The notes: generated by a model from the letters alone, not told the origin. 39,050 nucleotides of DNA from Gammaproteobacteria bacterium (GCA_028279365.1 JANQNX010000017.1:1-39050), one strand, 5' to 3'; shown: positions 15,336 to 25,180, counted from the stretch's first letter. Made by a program: numbers and translations.

Positions 15336-17248
15336 TAGCTAATTCTCTTTAACACAACAGTTAAACTATCTAATTCAAAATCAGTGAGGGTCTGGCCTGA
15401 TTCCGTTTCCCCTGCGACTAAAAAGGTTAATTGATCATTAAGCGCCGGCTGGATGATAAAAGACCCACTGGTGCCACTATCGGCAAAGCCATTCACACCG
15501 CCTTGATACTCACGGATATAACACCACTCTTCTGAGCCTGTCACATCCACCGCATCTAACTGGGCTTTAATCCGGGCTGAAGAACGAGTGGCACCGCCTG
15601 TTCCTTGGTTTTCCAGTAAGAAATTTGCGTGCCAAATCGCTTCATAGACTTTCGTCCCGTCCGCACCAATCATATCGTATCTATTATTGGCAAGATTAAT
15701 CGTATATTCGCTGCCGGATAAATCAATCGTGACACTATCTAAGGGAATTACCGTATAAGTCGTTGTGACTGTAACATTTGTCGAAGCTCCTTCTACTTGA
15801 GAAGGATAAGCAGGACAGACGGGCACTGTGGTTTGATCATCCAAATACATCAGCCCATCTACACGCCAAGTCCCTCCAGAATCGATGGTGGTTTTGGCTT
15901 CTGACGTGCCCGCACTATCGTCGTAATAGAAAAACTGCAAACGATCTGAACTATTACCGACTCGCAATCGCCATAGATCATTCGCTGTGACGCCCGTCGG
16001 CCAAGTCAAGGCAGTATTAGCGCCTTGTTCACCCATGATCAAATCATTATTTTGGCTATCAAGTTGCAGAAGTAATGTAGGCGTGGCACCTTCGTCATTA
16101 TCGTAAATCGTCCATAAACGATTACCCGTACTATCAAAATACCAAGTGAGGTCATCAATATTTTGATATACGTGCTCAATACCATAGAAATCTGTGGTCA
16201 TGTGTTGAAAGACATCCGACCCATTCACTTCAGCGGTAATGCGGAACATGTTCGTGGATGCGGTTCCGTCGTTGAACTTGATGTAGCCGCCTTTACCAAT
16301 ATTAAAATGCTTGCCGTCAGCAACACTTAAATGTTCGTGCAGCGTAATATAGGGCTGTAAATCTGAACCGCTGTTGCCTCCTTGCATGCTCAATATAGGC
16401 GTGTTGGTATCATCTTCAGCATACCAATGGAAATTCTGGCTACCACAATAATAAAATGAGCCAGCGTCTGATAATGAAAAACCAACAGTGTTGGTGGTTG
16501 CTCCTGCGCCATTGCCATTACGAATATATAAATCAATTAAATCGGGCGTGATATCGACACGACCAAAGCGTGTATAGGTACTAGAACTCGCTGAATTATA
16601 GGCATCAATAACGAGCTCTCCAGAACTAAACATATCAATTTGACGAGAGGTTGCCGACCAATCAATATTGGTATTCTGAAGCAATTCGCCGTCAACATAC
16701 GCCTTATCTACGATACTTCTATCTGTGTATGCCGCAGAATAATCAGCACTATAAACCAATCCTTTAACATTCAACGCATCCTGAATCACCATGCCGCTCG
16801 GTGAAATAGTGATAGATTGTTCCGTACTTTCTACGCCTAACGTCGCCTGCGCATCACTGATCTTGATTTGGTTATGGTCAATTTCAATGGATGAGCGTTG
16901 CGAATAACTGCTGGAATCACCATTTGATGCAAACACACTCCATTCGGTGTTGGCGGTCTCTGTTAAAAACTGCAAAGTATTACTACCCATCGTAACAATA
17001 CGATTACCCGTTAACGTACCATCCTCGTTATAAATACTGCCTTCATCATCCCCGACCGTGAGTTGTGCCCAAGTCGGTGTCACTGCGGTGAGCATATAAA
17101 CTTCATCTGTGCCCACCAACACACACTTCCCGACATTACTACTGACTCCATTCCACGAGGTGGCAGCATCCCGTGCGGTCGTATCTGCATAGGTTTGGTC
17201 GTAAATTTGGTGGATCGCACCCGTACTCAGTGCATTATGTTCGGCCAT
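15335..17248 (-). CDS. Tail appendage/fibre with C-terminal jelly-roll domain
   Basis: 637 residues. The N-terminal third carries fibre-like segments (GALSTGAIHQ-type start, EDGTLTGNRIVTMGSNTLQF, ISPSGMVIQDALNVKG). The centre is a repeated beta region in which motifs such as NTPILSMQGG and TPTLLLQLDS, each after an aromatic cluster, suggest stacked repeats. The C-terminal ~150 residues (from VTTTYTVIPLDSVTIDL, through WHANFLLENQGTGGATRSSA to LTDFELDSLTVVLKRIS) look like a C1q/TNF-type jelly roll, often used for trimerisation and receptor binding. It is coupled by TAATG to the genes on both sides. Confidence 0.75.
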   Translation of the reverse strand: MAEHNALSTGAIHQIYDQTYADTTARDAATSWNGVSSNVGKCVLVGTDEVYMLTAVTPTWAQLTVGDDEGSIYNEDGTLTGNRIVTMGSNTLQFLTETANTEWSVFASNGDSSSYSQRSSIEIDHNQIKISDAQATLGVESTEQSITISPSGMVIQDALNVKGLVYSADYSAAYTDRSIVDKAYVDGELLQNTNIDWSATSRQIDMFSSGELVIDAYNSASSSTYTRFGRVDITPDLIDLYIRNGNGAGATTNTVGFSLSDAGSFYYCGSQNFHWYAEDDTNTPILSMQGGNSGSDLQPYITLHEHLSVADGKHFNIGKGGYIKFNDGTASTNMFRITAEVNGSDVFQHMTTDFYGIEHVYQNIDDLTWYFDSTGNRLWTIYDNDEGATPTLLLQLDSQNNDLIMGEQGANTALTWPTGVTANDLWRLRVGNSSDRLQFFYYDDSAGTSEAKTTIDSGGTWRVDGLMYLDDQTTVPVCPAYPSQVEGASTNVTVTTTYTVIPLDSVTIDLSGSEYTINLANNRYDMIGADGTKVYEAIWHANFLLENQGTGGATRSSARIKAQLDAVDVTGSEEWCYIREYQGGVNGFADSGTSGSFIIQPALNDQLTFLVAGETESGQTLTDFELDSLTVVLKRIS

Positions 17249-18075
17249 TAATAATTACTCCATGTAATCTCACCACTGGAGGTCACAACATTACTGTCGC
17301 TCACCACCGCTAATGACAAAGCACCACCCAGCTCATTGGGCGTAATCGTATCTTCCGTTAATATGTAAAAGTTACCTCCAAAATACGGCGTGGTATTCGT
17401 TACATCTGCTTTCAAGGTTAGTGTCCCCGTACAAGTAATATTAATATAAAAGGTTTCATTTGCGATTAACTCGACGAGGCCATCAGTGGATAAAGAGATA
17501 TCACTGTCCGCCGGGAATGAACTTGCCGCATAATTACGCTGATAGAATAGTCCTGTAGTATACGAATCACGTAGTAACTGAATGGTGACATCCCCCGTCG
17601 CTGCCGCACCGGTTTTTAATAATAACGTATTTGCCAACGAGGATGAGGTTGCGACTCCTGTAAATTGAATCGTACTGCCTGAGACTTCCCCGCTAAAATC
17701 TGGCTGAATAATGATGTTAGAGGCTAATGCTGCCGCACTCGGAACCACCACGGTATCAGCCGTCCCTGTTACAGAATCAAAGCGTACATGAGGCACCAAC
17801 GATTTAATATCTTCTGAATCATCACGGGTAAGAATGTATTCGCCCGCACCTGAAAGCTGTAATTCACGACCTAGATAAACGGTACTGGCCGCAATTAATA
17901 TCCCTGTATCATTCCACACACCATTGGTACGCAGTTGCATTTCAAATTCAGTATCAAAACTGGTGTCTGGAATCATGCGTAGGCTGCCGTCGGTGTTCGC
18001 ATCGCCTTTTAAATATAAATATTCCGCGCTATTGGAACTGGTGACACTGGTATTTGGTCGTGTGATCGTGGTCAT
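17248..18075 (-). CDS. Beta-rich virion protein
   Basis: 275 residues, Ser/Thr/Gly-rich. It begins TITRPNTSVTSSNSAEYLYL and has VVVPSAAALASNIIIQPDFS and SGSTIQFTGVATSSSLANTL, a pattern of repeating strands. It lies between the portal (ATGA overlap) and the 637-residue appendage (TAATG overlap), so it may form the base on which the appendage sits. No catalytic motif is visible; the function is inferred from its place. Confidence 0.65.
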   Translation of the reverse strand: MTTITRPNTSVTSSNSAEYLYLKGDANTDGSLRMIPDTSFDTEFEMQLRTNGVWNDTGILIAASTVYLGRELQLSGAGEYILTRDDSEDIKSLVPHVRFDSVTGTADTVVVPSAAALASNIIIQPDFSGEVSGSTIQFTGVATSSSLANTLLLKTGAAATGDVTIQLLRDSYTTGLFYQRNYAASSFPADSDISLSTDGLVELIANETFYINITCTGTLTLKADVTNTTPYFGGNFYILTEDTITPNELGGALSLAVVSDSNVVTSSGEITWSNY

Positions 18076-20405
18076 TGTAAGGTCTCCACTGGCTCAGCAC
18101 CCACGACCTCGCCAGAGCCATTTCTGACAATCTTCTTAGGTCTTGATAACACCTCTAAAGCTTTCTCAATAGTCAATTGCTGATCTTTAAACATTGCCAT
18201 TAAATCATTAAGACTTTGGTTAATATCTATTTTTTCCTCAGGTTCAGGCGTGTCTGTTGATTCCGTCACAGGATTATCGGCGCGTTCAATCTCAGCCTGG
18301 GATTTAATAATCTCCATCGCACTTTTCACCAGATCAACATTATGTTTTTCCATATCGAGCGGGTTAATTGGATCAGGTTGATTGCCTGCGTTTTTGATGA
18401 TGTCACCTTCGGCTTGCGCAGTTTCTATTTGAATTTGTGAGTCTGTTTTTGCGCTAAGCATTTGCATGTCGTAGGCATGCTTCTTATCCAGAAGCTCACT
18501 TTGCTGGGTAATACGTTGCATCTCCCCTTGTTGCTTCGCTTGTTCTACCGCTGCCCCATTATCAGCTTGTTGTTGTGGTGCATTTTTGAAGTTTTCTACC
18601 ACTTCTTCAAAGGTCGATTCAATATCTCTGCCAACATTATGCCCACGTAGCCCAAACATCAGCATTTCACCCAGCAGTGGGCCTAATTGCGGAAATTTCT
18701 CAGCACCCAACACGGCTTTTTCCAAATAGCCACCAACAGTATTTAATAATTCATTGCGTGCCGCTTTCTCCTGTTCCTGGTCCATCTGCACCATGGAATC
18801 CGTTTCGACCCCGATAGAAAAGTCCCGGCGCACATTATCTCTAAGCAACATAAGAGCTTGAGGGACCAACATCTGATCCTGTTCAGTCATGGTGTGAACG
18901 AGGGCCATGTTAATTAAGGTCTCATCCGAGTAGAAATTACACATAATTTCCGCACGAATCTGCATAATCTCTGCCGCAAACTCCTCTATTTCATCTTGTT
19001 CCGGGCGTGTTCGCAAAGATGCATAAGACGATTTAATTTTTTGCGTGCCAAGCGCATCTTGCGGATTGGATTTACCCCGCATGATGTCCGCCACACCCGA
19101 GATTTCATAAATCTTTTGTGTGGTTTCCTCCATTTCGGCAGACGTGGCCTGCAACGCAGTGACTACATCACCCAATGGCATGAAATCGACGGTACCCTTA
19201 ATGCCGCCCTTCTCAGAGAACTGCATCCAAGTCGTGACAGGAATCAGTTCATTGGGCTGACCCTCCGTTAACAACCGTTTTAGATTATCCTGTTCGGCAT
19301 CGTAAACACCCTTCACTTGCAAGGCTTGAATCAGGCCATTACGCCTTGCAGTCAATAAATCAAGCTCTTGCGCCTGATCCTGGTACTGGCAAAAATCAGG
19401 CGTCGGACATAGTGAATCTGTGGTCGTTGTGGCTAGTAATGGTTGAGGTAACGGCCAGAAATTCTCTAAATGCAAGGGATCTTCCACTTTATCCAGCGGG
19501 ACGGAAATATGTTTAGATAACCAGACAGTACACCCTTTTTCCTTATCCCAAAGCTCATAAATCGTGGTTTTCTTGGTTTTTGAAGGATCTGGCTGGACAT
19601 TATTTTTATCGGTAGGGCGCTGGTCTTTGTCGGTAAACGGTAAATCACTGATCTCCCAACCGTTTTGTGTCTCACCAAACCGGGCTTTGACCTCCTTTTT
19701 TGTCATCCTGACAATGCGCCAGCATAGGCCACATTCTTCCCAAGTTTGGCTCACTTGGTGTCCGAAATCGTCCCAGTTTACATAGTCAATGCAGGTTTTC
19801 TCCGTCTCTGTGACAGTCTGGTAATAATTATCGTCTTCGTCAATCTCAAAATCTTGTTCTTGCGTGAGATTCCCTTGCATATCATACACACTAAATTTAT
19901 CCCCATTCTCATCCTCAAATTGACCATACACATCCTCTGTCACTTGCACCGGCATTTGTCCAAAAGAAGGCTCGTACCTCACCCACACACATCCTCGACC
20001 TGGCAAGTAACGGTCAAGAATGGCTTTTTTCATCGATTCTTTCGTATCTTTGTAATGCTCTTGCTCAAAGGACAAGGCACGCTCAAGCATCATCGAGGCG
20101 ACCCGACCTACAGGATCACGATTGTTATAACGCCTTGCCACATCAGGCTTTGGCATGCGCGCAAAGACAGCCGCCGTTAATATCTCAGTGTTCGACCATA
20201 AAATATTAGTACGTTTAGTATCCGTGTGATTGACCGCATCATCGCGCTGGTCGATGTATCGTTTGTAGACTTTTGGCGCTCTAGATTGATGCCATTTTTC
20301 AAATTCTTTATCTTTTTCATACGCAGTAATCTCGCCAATATAATTGGCAATAAGCTGCATGCGTTCATTGTTGACGACTTGTTCTTGTGTGAGTTCTTCA
20401 GCCAT
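18072..20405 (-). CDS. P22-type portal protein
   Basis: 777 residues, close to the length of P22 gp1. It forms the dodecameric ring at the DNA-entry vertex that binds terminase and the tail adaptor. The N-terminal region matches the family: FEKWHQSRAPKVYKRYIDQR, then RTNILWSNTEILTAAVFARM with PKPDVARRYNNRDPVGRVAS, and PGRGCVWVRYEPSF. The centre has LTARRNGLIQALQVKGVYD and GVADIMRGKSNPQDALGTQK. The C-terminal ~200 residues are a Gln/Glu-rich helical barrel as in P22. Placement far downstream of TerL, after two host-surface genes, is unusual. Confidence 0.93.
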   Translation of the reverse strand: MAEELTQEQVVNNERMQLIANYIGEITAYEKDKEFEKWHQSRAPKVYKRYIDQRDDAVNHTDTKRTNILWSNTEILTAAVFARMPKPDVARRYNNRDPVGRVASMMLERALSFEQEHYKDTKESMKKAILDRYLPGRGCVWVRYEPSFGQMPVQVTEDVYGQFEDENGDKFSVYDMQGNLTQEQDFEIDEDDNYYQTVTETEKTCIDYVNWDDFGHQVSQTWEECGLCWRIVRMTKKEVKARFGETQNGWEISDLPFTDKDQRPTDKNNVQPDPSKTKKTTIYELWDKEKGCTVWLSKHISVPLDKVEDPLHLENFWPLPQPLLATTTTDSLCPTPDFCQYQDQAQELDLLTARRNGLIQALQVKGVYDAEQDNLKRLLTEGQPNELIPVTTWMQFSEKGGIKGTVDFMPLGDVVTALQATSAEMEETTQKIYEISGVADIMRGKSNPQDALGTQKIKSSYASLRTRPEQDEIEEFAAEIMQIRAEIMCNFYSDETLINMALVHTMTEQDQMLVPQALMLLRDNVRRDFSIGVETDSMVQMDQEQEKAARNELLNTVGGYLEKAVLGAEKFPQLGPLLGEMLMFGLRGHNVGRDIESTFEEVVENFKNAPQQQADNGAAVEQAKQQGEMQRITQQSELLDKKHAYDMQMLSAKTDSQIQIETAQAEGDIIKNAGNQPDPINPLDMEKHNVDLVKSAMEIIKSQAEIERADNPVTESTDTPEPEEKIDINQSLNDLMAMFKDQQLTIEKALEVLSRPKKIVRNGSGEVVGAEPVETLQ

Positions 20406-21104
20406 TTAGATAAACTGTTTCAGTATTGTTTCTGCTTTTTGTGCATAATCATCAAACGGAGATATATATCCATCCCATATAATCGCACCATCACAATTTT
20501 CTTGTACAAAATCTAACATCATGTACCAGTTATCATCGCCGATATAATTTTCACCAACGATATAACGATGCCAAATAAATGGAATAACAGGTTTACTGCT
20601 TAATTTTTTGTCTAAATCAACCGCTTCATTCATAAAACGGTAATGTTGCGCAGGATCTTGGCTTTCATCCACCATATATAAACTTGGGGAAATAAAATCT
20701 AATGCATCATAAATAGGCTGCCATTGCTTTGCCCACTCTTTAGCATAACGATAATCCGCTTTTTCGAAATCAAACGGCCAATATGCACCAGGGATATTGT
20801 ATGATGTTAAGTTAACATCAAGATTGAGAGCTTTAAACTTTTGAAATGTTTTTAAGAAACGATTGATGTGATAGCCATGTGCACGTTTATCATAAGATTT
20901 ATAAGGCGTATTAGTTAAATTCCACTGCTCTATATTTAAATAACAATAGTCACTATCTACAATAGGCATTGTTTTAGCAGGCTGCATAAAAGAATCATTA
21001 TCAGACTCCCAATCCGGCCACATATCACCAGCACCTAATCCAGCGATAAAAGGAATATGCTGGTATACACCATTAGTGTATATGGTTTTACGTAGCCAAA
21101 TCAT
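20406..21104 (-). CDS. Putative virion glycosidase, hyaluronidase-like TIM barrel
   Basis: 232 residues without signal peptide. Strand-like segments alternate with helices: YCYLNIEQWNL (54-64), LDVNLTSYNIPGAYWPFDF, LDFISPSLYMVDES, KPVIPFIWHRYI and CDGAIIWDGY. The order and spacing recall GH56 hyaluronidases, in which DxExW carries the acid Glu, followed by PSIYL, PVF-Y and GVVLWG segments. Here Glu59 in NIEQW would be that acid, while the Asp two residues before is Asn57. The 723-residue spike gene just upstream overlaps it by ATGA, and the portal starts directly after it. A sugar-cleaving role on the host surface is inferred, and the family match needs testing. Confidence 0.55.
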   Translation of the reverse strand: MIWLRKTIYTNGVYQHIPFIAGLGAGDMWPDWESDNDSFMQPAKTMPIVDSDYCYLNIEQWNLTNTPYKSYDKRAHGYHINRFLKTFQKFKALNLDVNLTSYNIPGAYWPFDFEKADYRYAKEWAKQWQPIYDALDFISPSLYMVDESQDPAQHYRFMNEAVDLDKKLSSKPVIPFIWHRYIVGENYIGDDNWYMMLDFVQENCDGAIIWDGYISPFDDYAQKAETILKQFI

Positions 21105-23272
21105 AAATTTTCCGGGTGAAACGCCCCCAATTTAGATTGTGTGGGACCAACCGTGGGCGCACTGCTTGCAATAGGATCACCATCAATGCCAACAGCATTT
21201 CTGTCTGAATTATTTTTCCCTAAATCAATGTGAGAATAGCCTGAATTAACAGTGATATTTTGCGCAAGATCTCTTTCCGCCTCTTCTTGATCATGAGTAT
21301 AATAAATAATATCGCTTTGTATCTCGCGTTTTATTGAAACTGTTGAATGTGCGCCCACGCCATATCGCACATAGGCCGCCATTTCTGACATAGTTCCGAC
21401 GGTGCATCCACTCGAAATCACACCATCCATAAAATGGCCTATTTCGGTTTTTGTGATACTGTTGTGCCCGTAAGCCACGACACACGTACCTGTAATCTTG
21501 CAAAACAAGCCAAGCGCCAACCCTTTTCCTTTAATTACATTTTCAGTTTGTCCGCTAATTACCCCATCCCCACTTTCCAACGCATAGCCAGGGCAAGACA
21601 TAACGGAATATCCATACTCTCCACTGATGGGGTATGTGCCGGCTCCCCACAAATAAGTGTTTGACGAGTTAGCACGAGCAATAGTGATATTTTGGTTTTC
21701 TATTCCAATCTCTGTTGTGACATTATCAAAATTAGCATCTTTGGGGTCATAGGATGAGGGATACACCAAACTCGTAGGCGTGACATCAGTTTTGTTTTGA
21801 ATATCAACAATACAGTTGCCTATTTCTTCATCAAAATAACGCGTCTGATCCTGAAGAAGTGTAAGCGTGACACCATTGGCATCACTATCAGTAACATCCG
21901 CTAATGTAAATGCTGGTTCTGTTGCCGTGTAACCCCTATCTTGAGCCGCCGTCCCAAAGGAAATTGAGGACCCAGAAGGGACTTTTGTTGTGCCATCAGA
22001 AGAATACGTGACCGCAGTCCACTCAGCCACACTATTATGGATATAGGTCGCTAAATCCCCTAGATCAAAATAATCCGATAATGTAATGGTAGCAATCGTT
22101 GATGTATCTTCTTCAAGTGTCATTATTCCATCAGCAATGGTGACTGTCGCTGTCGTCGCCGTTCCAGTAAAACGAATACCCATACCGGATAAAGACCCTA
22201 GATTAGACGCGCGACGTGTATGCACCACCATTTCATGACCATCCTCAACGTCTGCCGCGAGTTGTGTCCACTGTGCGTCACTAAATGTATTTAGATCAGG
22301 ATGCGTGAGATCAACCGCAAAACATATTTTAATATCTCGTTCGTCGGCCGCCGCTTTAACTACAAATTGATAGTCATCATAACTGGATGAATCATCCACA
22401 CAAAAACCTACCATACCTCCTTTATCGAAATTAGACCAAGTACTAGGGGTTATCTCATCTTCTACTTCATTGGCAGTTCCTACTTCAGTAATTCCTGACG
22501 TCATGGATGCGCCGTTATAACGGTAATAAACTTGACTCGTATCAATATTTACTGTACCCAACCCAGACCGTACAATCGCAGACGACCCTCCAGGCGCAAT
22601 AATACAGTTAGTTAGGTTAACGGTTGTGGAAGCATTGCTTTCATCAATCAAATCAGAATATGCGCCCCCTAATAAACAATTATCAAAATTAAAAGTGCCT
22701 GCGACGAGCCCACCATTGAATCCATCTTCCGCTTCTAAAAACATGCACCCCTTAGCGTCAAATGTGCAAGTGCCTGCTTCTATAGATATGTCACGACGTA
22801 CGTGAGAGACAATCCAGCGTTCAATATCGACTTCCGTATTCCCGCCAAAGCAACGAATTCCCATACCTCCTGTAGAATTGTTTCCGTATATTTGAACCAA
22901 TATATTTCGGCTTATTAACTTTGGGGTCGCCGTTGTATTCCAAACCATAAAAATGCCATTAGAAACATTATTTGTATTTTTTATTACCAAAACAGCGCCC
23001 ACCACGCCTGTAAACGTTGTTGTGACATTTTTAATTTGTATTAAATTATTATTTGATCTTCCAGAATAATCTAGCTCTACATTGCCATCTTCTACAAGCT
23101 CAATGGTGACATTATCTTTTCCATCAAAATTAGTATCGCCTACTTCAAAATAAGTGCCTGGATGTACTTGTAATATATCATTAGAAGATAGCTGCGAAAC
23201 TGCCCCAGAAAAAGTGGTTTGTGACCCTGGAATTGTGCCTGTTCCGTCATCCTTTAACGTATAAGTCGCCAT
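21101..23272 (-). CDS. Tailspike: beta-helix plus polysaccharide-deacetylase-like domain
   Basis: 723 residues. The first ~260 look like a right-handed beta-helix (FSGAVSQLSSNDILQVHPGT, NVTIELVEDGNVELDYSG, repeated CxF/CxI rungs such as CTFDAKGCMF and FNFDNCLLGG). From ~285 a CE4-type domain starts: GGMVGFCVDDSSSYDD with Asp293-Asp294, then DVEDGHEMVVHTRR with His351. The usual second His of HxxxH is Ala355, so activity is uncertain. An all-beta insert (about 365-470) interrupts it before SLVYPSSYDP and IARANS. The C-terminus has DGVISSGCTVGTMSEMAAYV. CE4 enzymes deacetylate polysaccharides; removing acetyl groups from a capsule or O-antigen is the inferred job. Confidence 0.7.
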   Translation of the reverse strand: MATYTLKDDGTGTIPGSQTTFSGAVSQLSSNDILQVHPGTYFEVGDTNFDGKDNVTIELVEDGNVELDYSGRSNNNLIQIKNVTTTFTGVVGAVLVIKNTNNVSNGIFMVWNTTATPKLISRNILVQIYGNNSTGGMGIRCFGGNTEVDIERWIVSHVRRDISIEAGTCTFDAKGCMFLEAEDGFNGGLVAGTFNFDNCLLGGAYSDLIDESNASTTVNLTNCIIAPGGSSAIVRSGLGTVNIDTSQVYYRYNGASMTSGITEVGTANEVEDEITPSTWSNFDKGGMVGFCVDDSSSYDDYQFVVKAAADERDIKICFAVDLTHPDLNTFSDAQWTQLAADVEDGHEMVVHTRRASNLGSLSGMGIRFTGTATTATVTIADGIMTLEEDTSTIATITLSDYFDLGDLATYIHNSVAEWTAVTYSSDGTTKVPSGSSISFGTAAQDRGYTATEPAFTLADVTDSDANGVTLTLLQDQTRYFDEEIGNCIVDIQNKTDVTPTSLVYPSSYDPKDANFDNVTTEIGIENQNITIARANSSNTYLWGAGTYPISGEYGYSVMSCPGYALESGDGVISGQTENVIKGKGLALGLFCKITGTCVVAYGHNSITKTEIGHFMDGVISSGCTVGTMSEMAAYVRYGVGAHSTVSIKREIQSDIIYYTHDQEEAERDLAQNITVNSGYSHIDLGKNNSDRNAVGIDGDPIASSAPTVGPTQSKLGAFHPENL

Positions 23273-23674
23273 TTATACTCCTTGTTGTATATTTAATGTC
23301 ACTGTTGCTGTATCTGCCACATAAGCAATATAGCCGCCATTTTTATTAAGTGCATTTTCTGGGATTGTCAGTATCTCTACCTCATTAACTGGAATAGCCA
23401 CCCCATTGGAGGCATTAGATTCAGCATTGGATGCCGATGTGCCAAAAGCAACGAGCGCATAGTTTGTAGCACCCAAATTCCGCACTCTCACTCTGGTGGC
23501 ACCACTTGCAATGGCAATGGATTGCCCGCTTACTGTGGTGGTTGCACTGACATTCCCAGTATAAGAACTAGGCCTAAATCCAGCATCTACATTCGCTGCA
23601 CCGCCGCCTCCTTCAACGCCCAGTGCTTGCTCAGCATCCCCTGTGTCAGCCAATCTATTTCTATATGTCAACAT
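23273..23674 (-). CDS. Small beta-rich virion protein
   Basis: 133 residues. Gly-rich linker near 24-29, then a single beta domain: VSGQSIAIASGATRVRVRNL, GATNYALVAFGTSASNAES, VNEVEILTIPENAL and GGYIAYVADTATVTLNIQ. This pattern is common in small phage head or fibre-base proteins of unknown detail. It lies between terminase and the spike gene with almost no spacer, so it may be the adaptor for the spike. Confidence 0.6.
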   Translation of the reverse strand: MLTYRNRLADTGDAEQALGVEGGGGAANVDAGFRPSSYTGNVSATTTVSGQSIAIASGATRVRVRNLGATNYALVAFGTSASNAESNASNGVAIPVNEVEILTIPENALNKNGGYIAYVADTATVTLNIQQGV

Positions 23675-23677
23675 AAA

Positions 23678-25180
23678 TTAAATCCTGCTGTTTTGTTTAA
23701 TCGATTGTTTCAATTCCCACAAATCATTTAAGGTCGCACTTTCAAGTCCTTTGATCGAATCATCAGGCGTTTCGTATTCGTTAACATCATCAGGGAGATC
23801 CCAGGCCACGCCTAAATAGCGGAAAGCATCCGCATAGTGGGACGTCCAATCGTGTTTGGGGTTCTTTTGGAGGGATTTTTCGTCACGCTGCATCTCTCGT
23901 TTATAGCTACGTAAAGCTCGTAAGCCTTCGTAGCAGCCCTGTTTATCGAACCAGCATCGTTTGAATGTCTGTTTCGCCTGTTTGATCCCATCTGATCTAC
24001 TAAGGTTGGGGACTATTCGTACGTGATCTCGTCCCAGGGCCGTCACTACTTGCTCAATGGTAGATTTACCTTTGGCAGCGAGTGTCTTGGCGCGTGCATC
24101 ATGTGGAAGCCAGTGGGTACTATAGCGGTACATTCGGCGGTGTTCAAGCCCCTCAATGTTCTCACCGACCTGTGTAACAATTTTATTGACCCCCTCATAC
24201 TTAATGATGCTGATCTCTACTTCCTTGCCTAAAATCTGGCTAACATATTCATCGACATCCCCATCATTGGACGCATAACACTCAAGAATATGAATCTCAC
24301 CGCGAATAACTTGATACCACCAGATCGCTGTATCATCGGTGTAGCCAATATCCCACGCCGTGTAGACAGGCGCATGGATATCCCAATTAACTTCGGTGAT
24401 ACGTTCCTCTTCATAGGCTTTGCGTAACTGGTTGGCATAAATAGCACCTTCCATCCATTGGATACATTCGCCTTCCCAAACGTGGTTATAAGTATCAGGA
24501 TCACGCTTTTTATGGTCAAGGCGCTCTTGTTCAAGGATGTCATTCCACCAAGGATTGTCTTGCCAGCTTAATTGCTGGATAAAACTATTGGTGGGCGTGT
24601 TATCCACAAACCGAATATAGGTCTCATCATCCTCATACACCGGGTTAAAACTCACCCAAATTTCTGACCCATCTTTACGAATGGTAGGAATTAATACATC
24701 CCAGCTGCTTTTCGAGACATTCGCGGCCTCCTCCACCCACACACGGTCGATCCCTTCATAAGACTTAATGTTATTAACATTCATGAAAAGCCCTTCAAAG
24801 AAGAACTCAGTGCCCCAAGTGTTGGTGTCTGCCTCATAGTGGGCAACGATGGTATCGTTTTTGATGGTGTAGATACTGGATAAACCCAGCTTTTTGATTT
24901 GATCGCATAGAAGCCGATAAACAGACTGTTTAATGGAGCGTTGAAACTCGCGCGTACAAAGGACTTTTAAGGGTTGTCTTGCACCATCTAGCAATAATTG
25001 CCGAGCATAGCCCCAAGATTTAGTGCCTCCTCGTCCACCATAACAGACTTTATATCGGTAAGGCTCAGATAGAAATTTAAGCTTTTTCGGGAATTCCGCC
25101 TTTATCTCTACGACATTAGACGTAGATTTGGTTGATGATGACGGTATTGCCTTGGCTTCCGCTGTCATTTTGCTTGTCAT
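23678..25180 (-). CDS. terL: Terminase large subunit (PBSX/Terminase_3 type)
   Basis: 500 residues; the DNA-packaging motor ATPase with nuclease. Walker A is CYGGRGGTKSW (about 46-56), Walker B is RVWVEEA (Glu150/Glu151), and the coupling motif is SFNP (177-180). The C-terminal nuclease has AWDIGYTDDTAIW (Asp277, Asp282/283) and HDWTSHYADAFRYLG near the end, which supplies further metal ligands. The start at 25180 overlaps terS by 65 bases; ATG at 25168 is an alternative. It acts with TerS and the portal. Confidence 0.97.
   Translation of the reverse strand: MTSKMTAEAKAIPSSSTKSTSNVVEIKAEFPKKLKFLSEPYRYKVCYGGRGGTKSWGYARQLLLDGARQPLKVLCTREFQRSIKQSVYRLLCDQIKKLGLSSIYTIKNDTIVAHYEADTNTWGTEFFFEGLFMNVNNIKSYEGIDRVWVEEAANVSKSSWDVLIPTIRKDGSEIWVSFNPVYEDDETYIRFVDNTPTNSFIQQLSWQDNPWWNDILEQERLDHKKRDPDTYNHVWEGECIQWMEGAIYANQLRKAYEEERITEVNWDIHAPVYTAWDIGYTDDTAIWWYQVIRGEIHILECYASNDGDVDEYVSQILGKEVEISIIKYEGVNKIVTQVGENIEGLEHRRMYRYSTHWLPHDARAKTLAAKGKSTIEQVVTALGRDHVRIVPNLSRSDGIKQAKQTFKRCWFDKQGCYEGLRALRSYKREMQRDEKSLQKNPKHDWTSHYADAFRYLGVAWDLPDDVNEYETPDDSIKGLESATLNDLWELKQSIKQNSRI

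Noticed and set aside
9250..16400. Shared string TTGCATGCTCAAT at about 9259 and 16382
   Set aside because: Short coincidence from similar LSMQG codons in two virion genes; no wider similarity.
19746..20180. 144-residue plus-strand ORF opposite the portal gene
   Set aside because: Basic, His/Arg/Leu-rich shadow of a strongly supported portal gene; no ribosome site.
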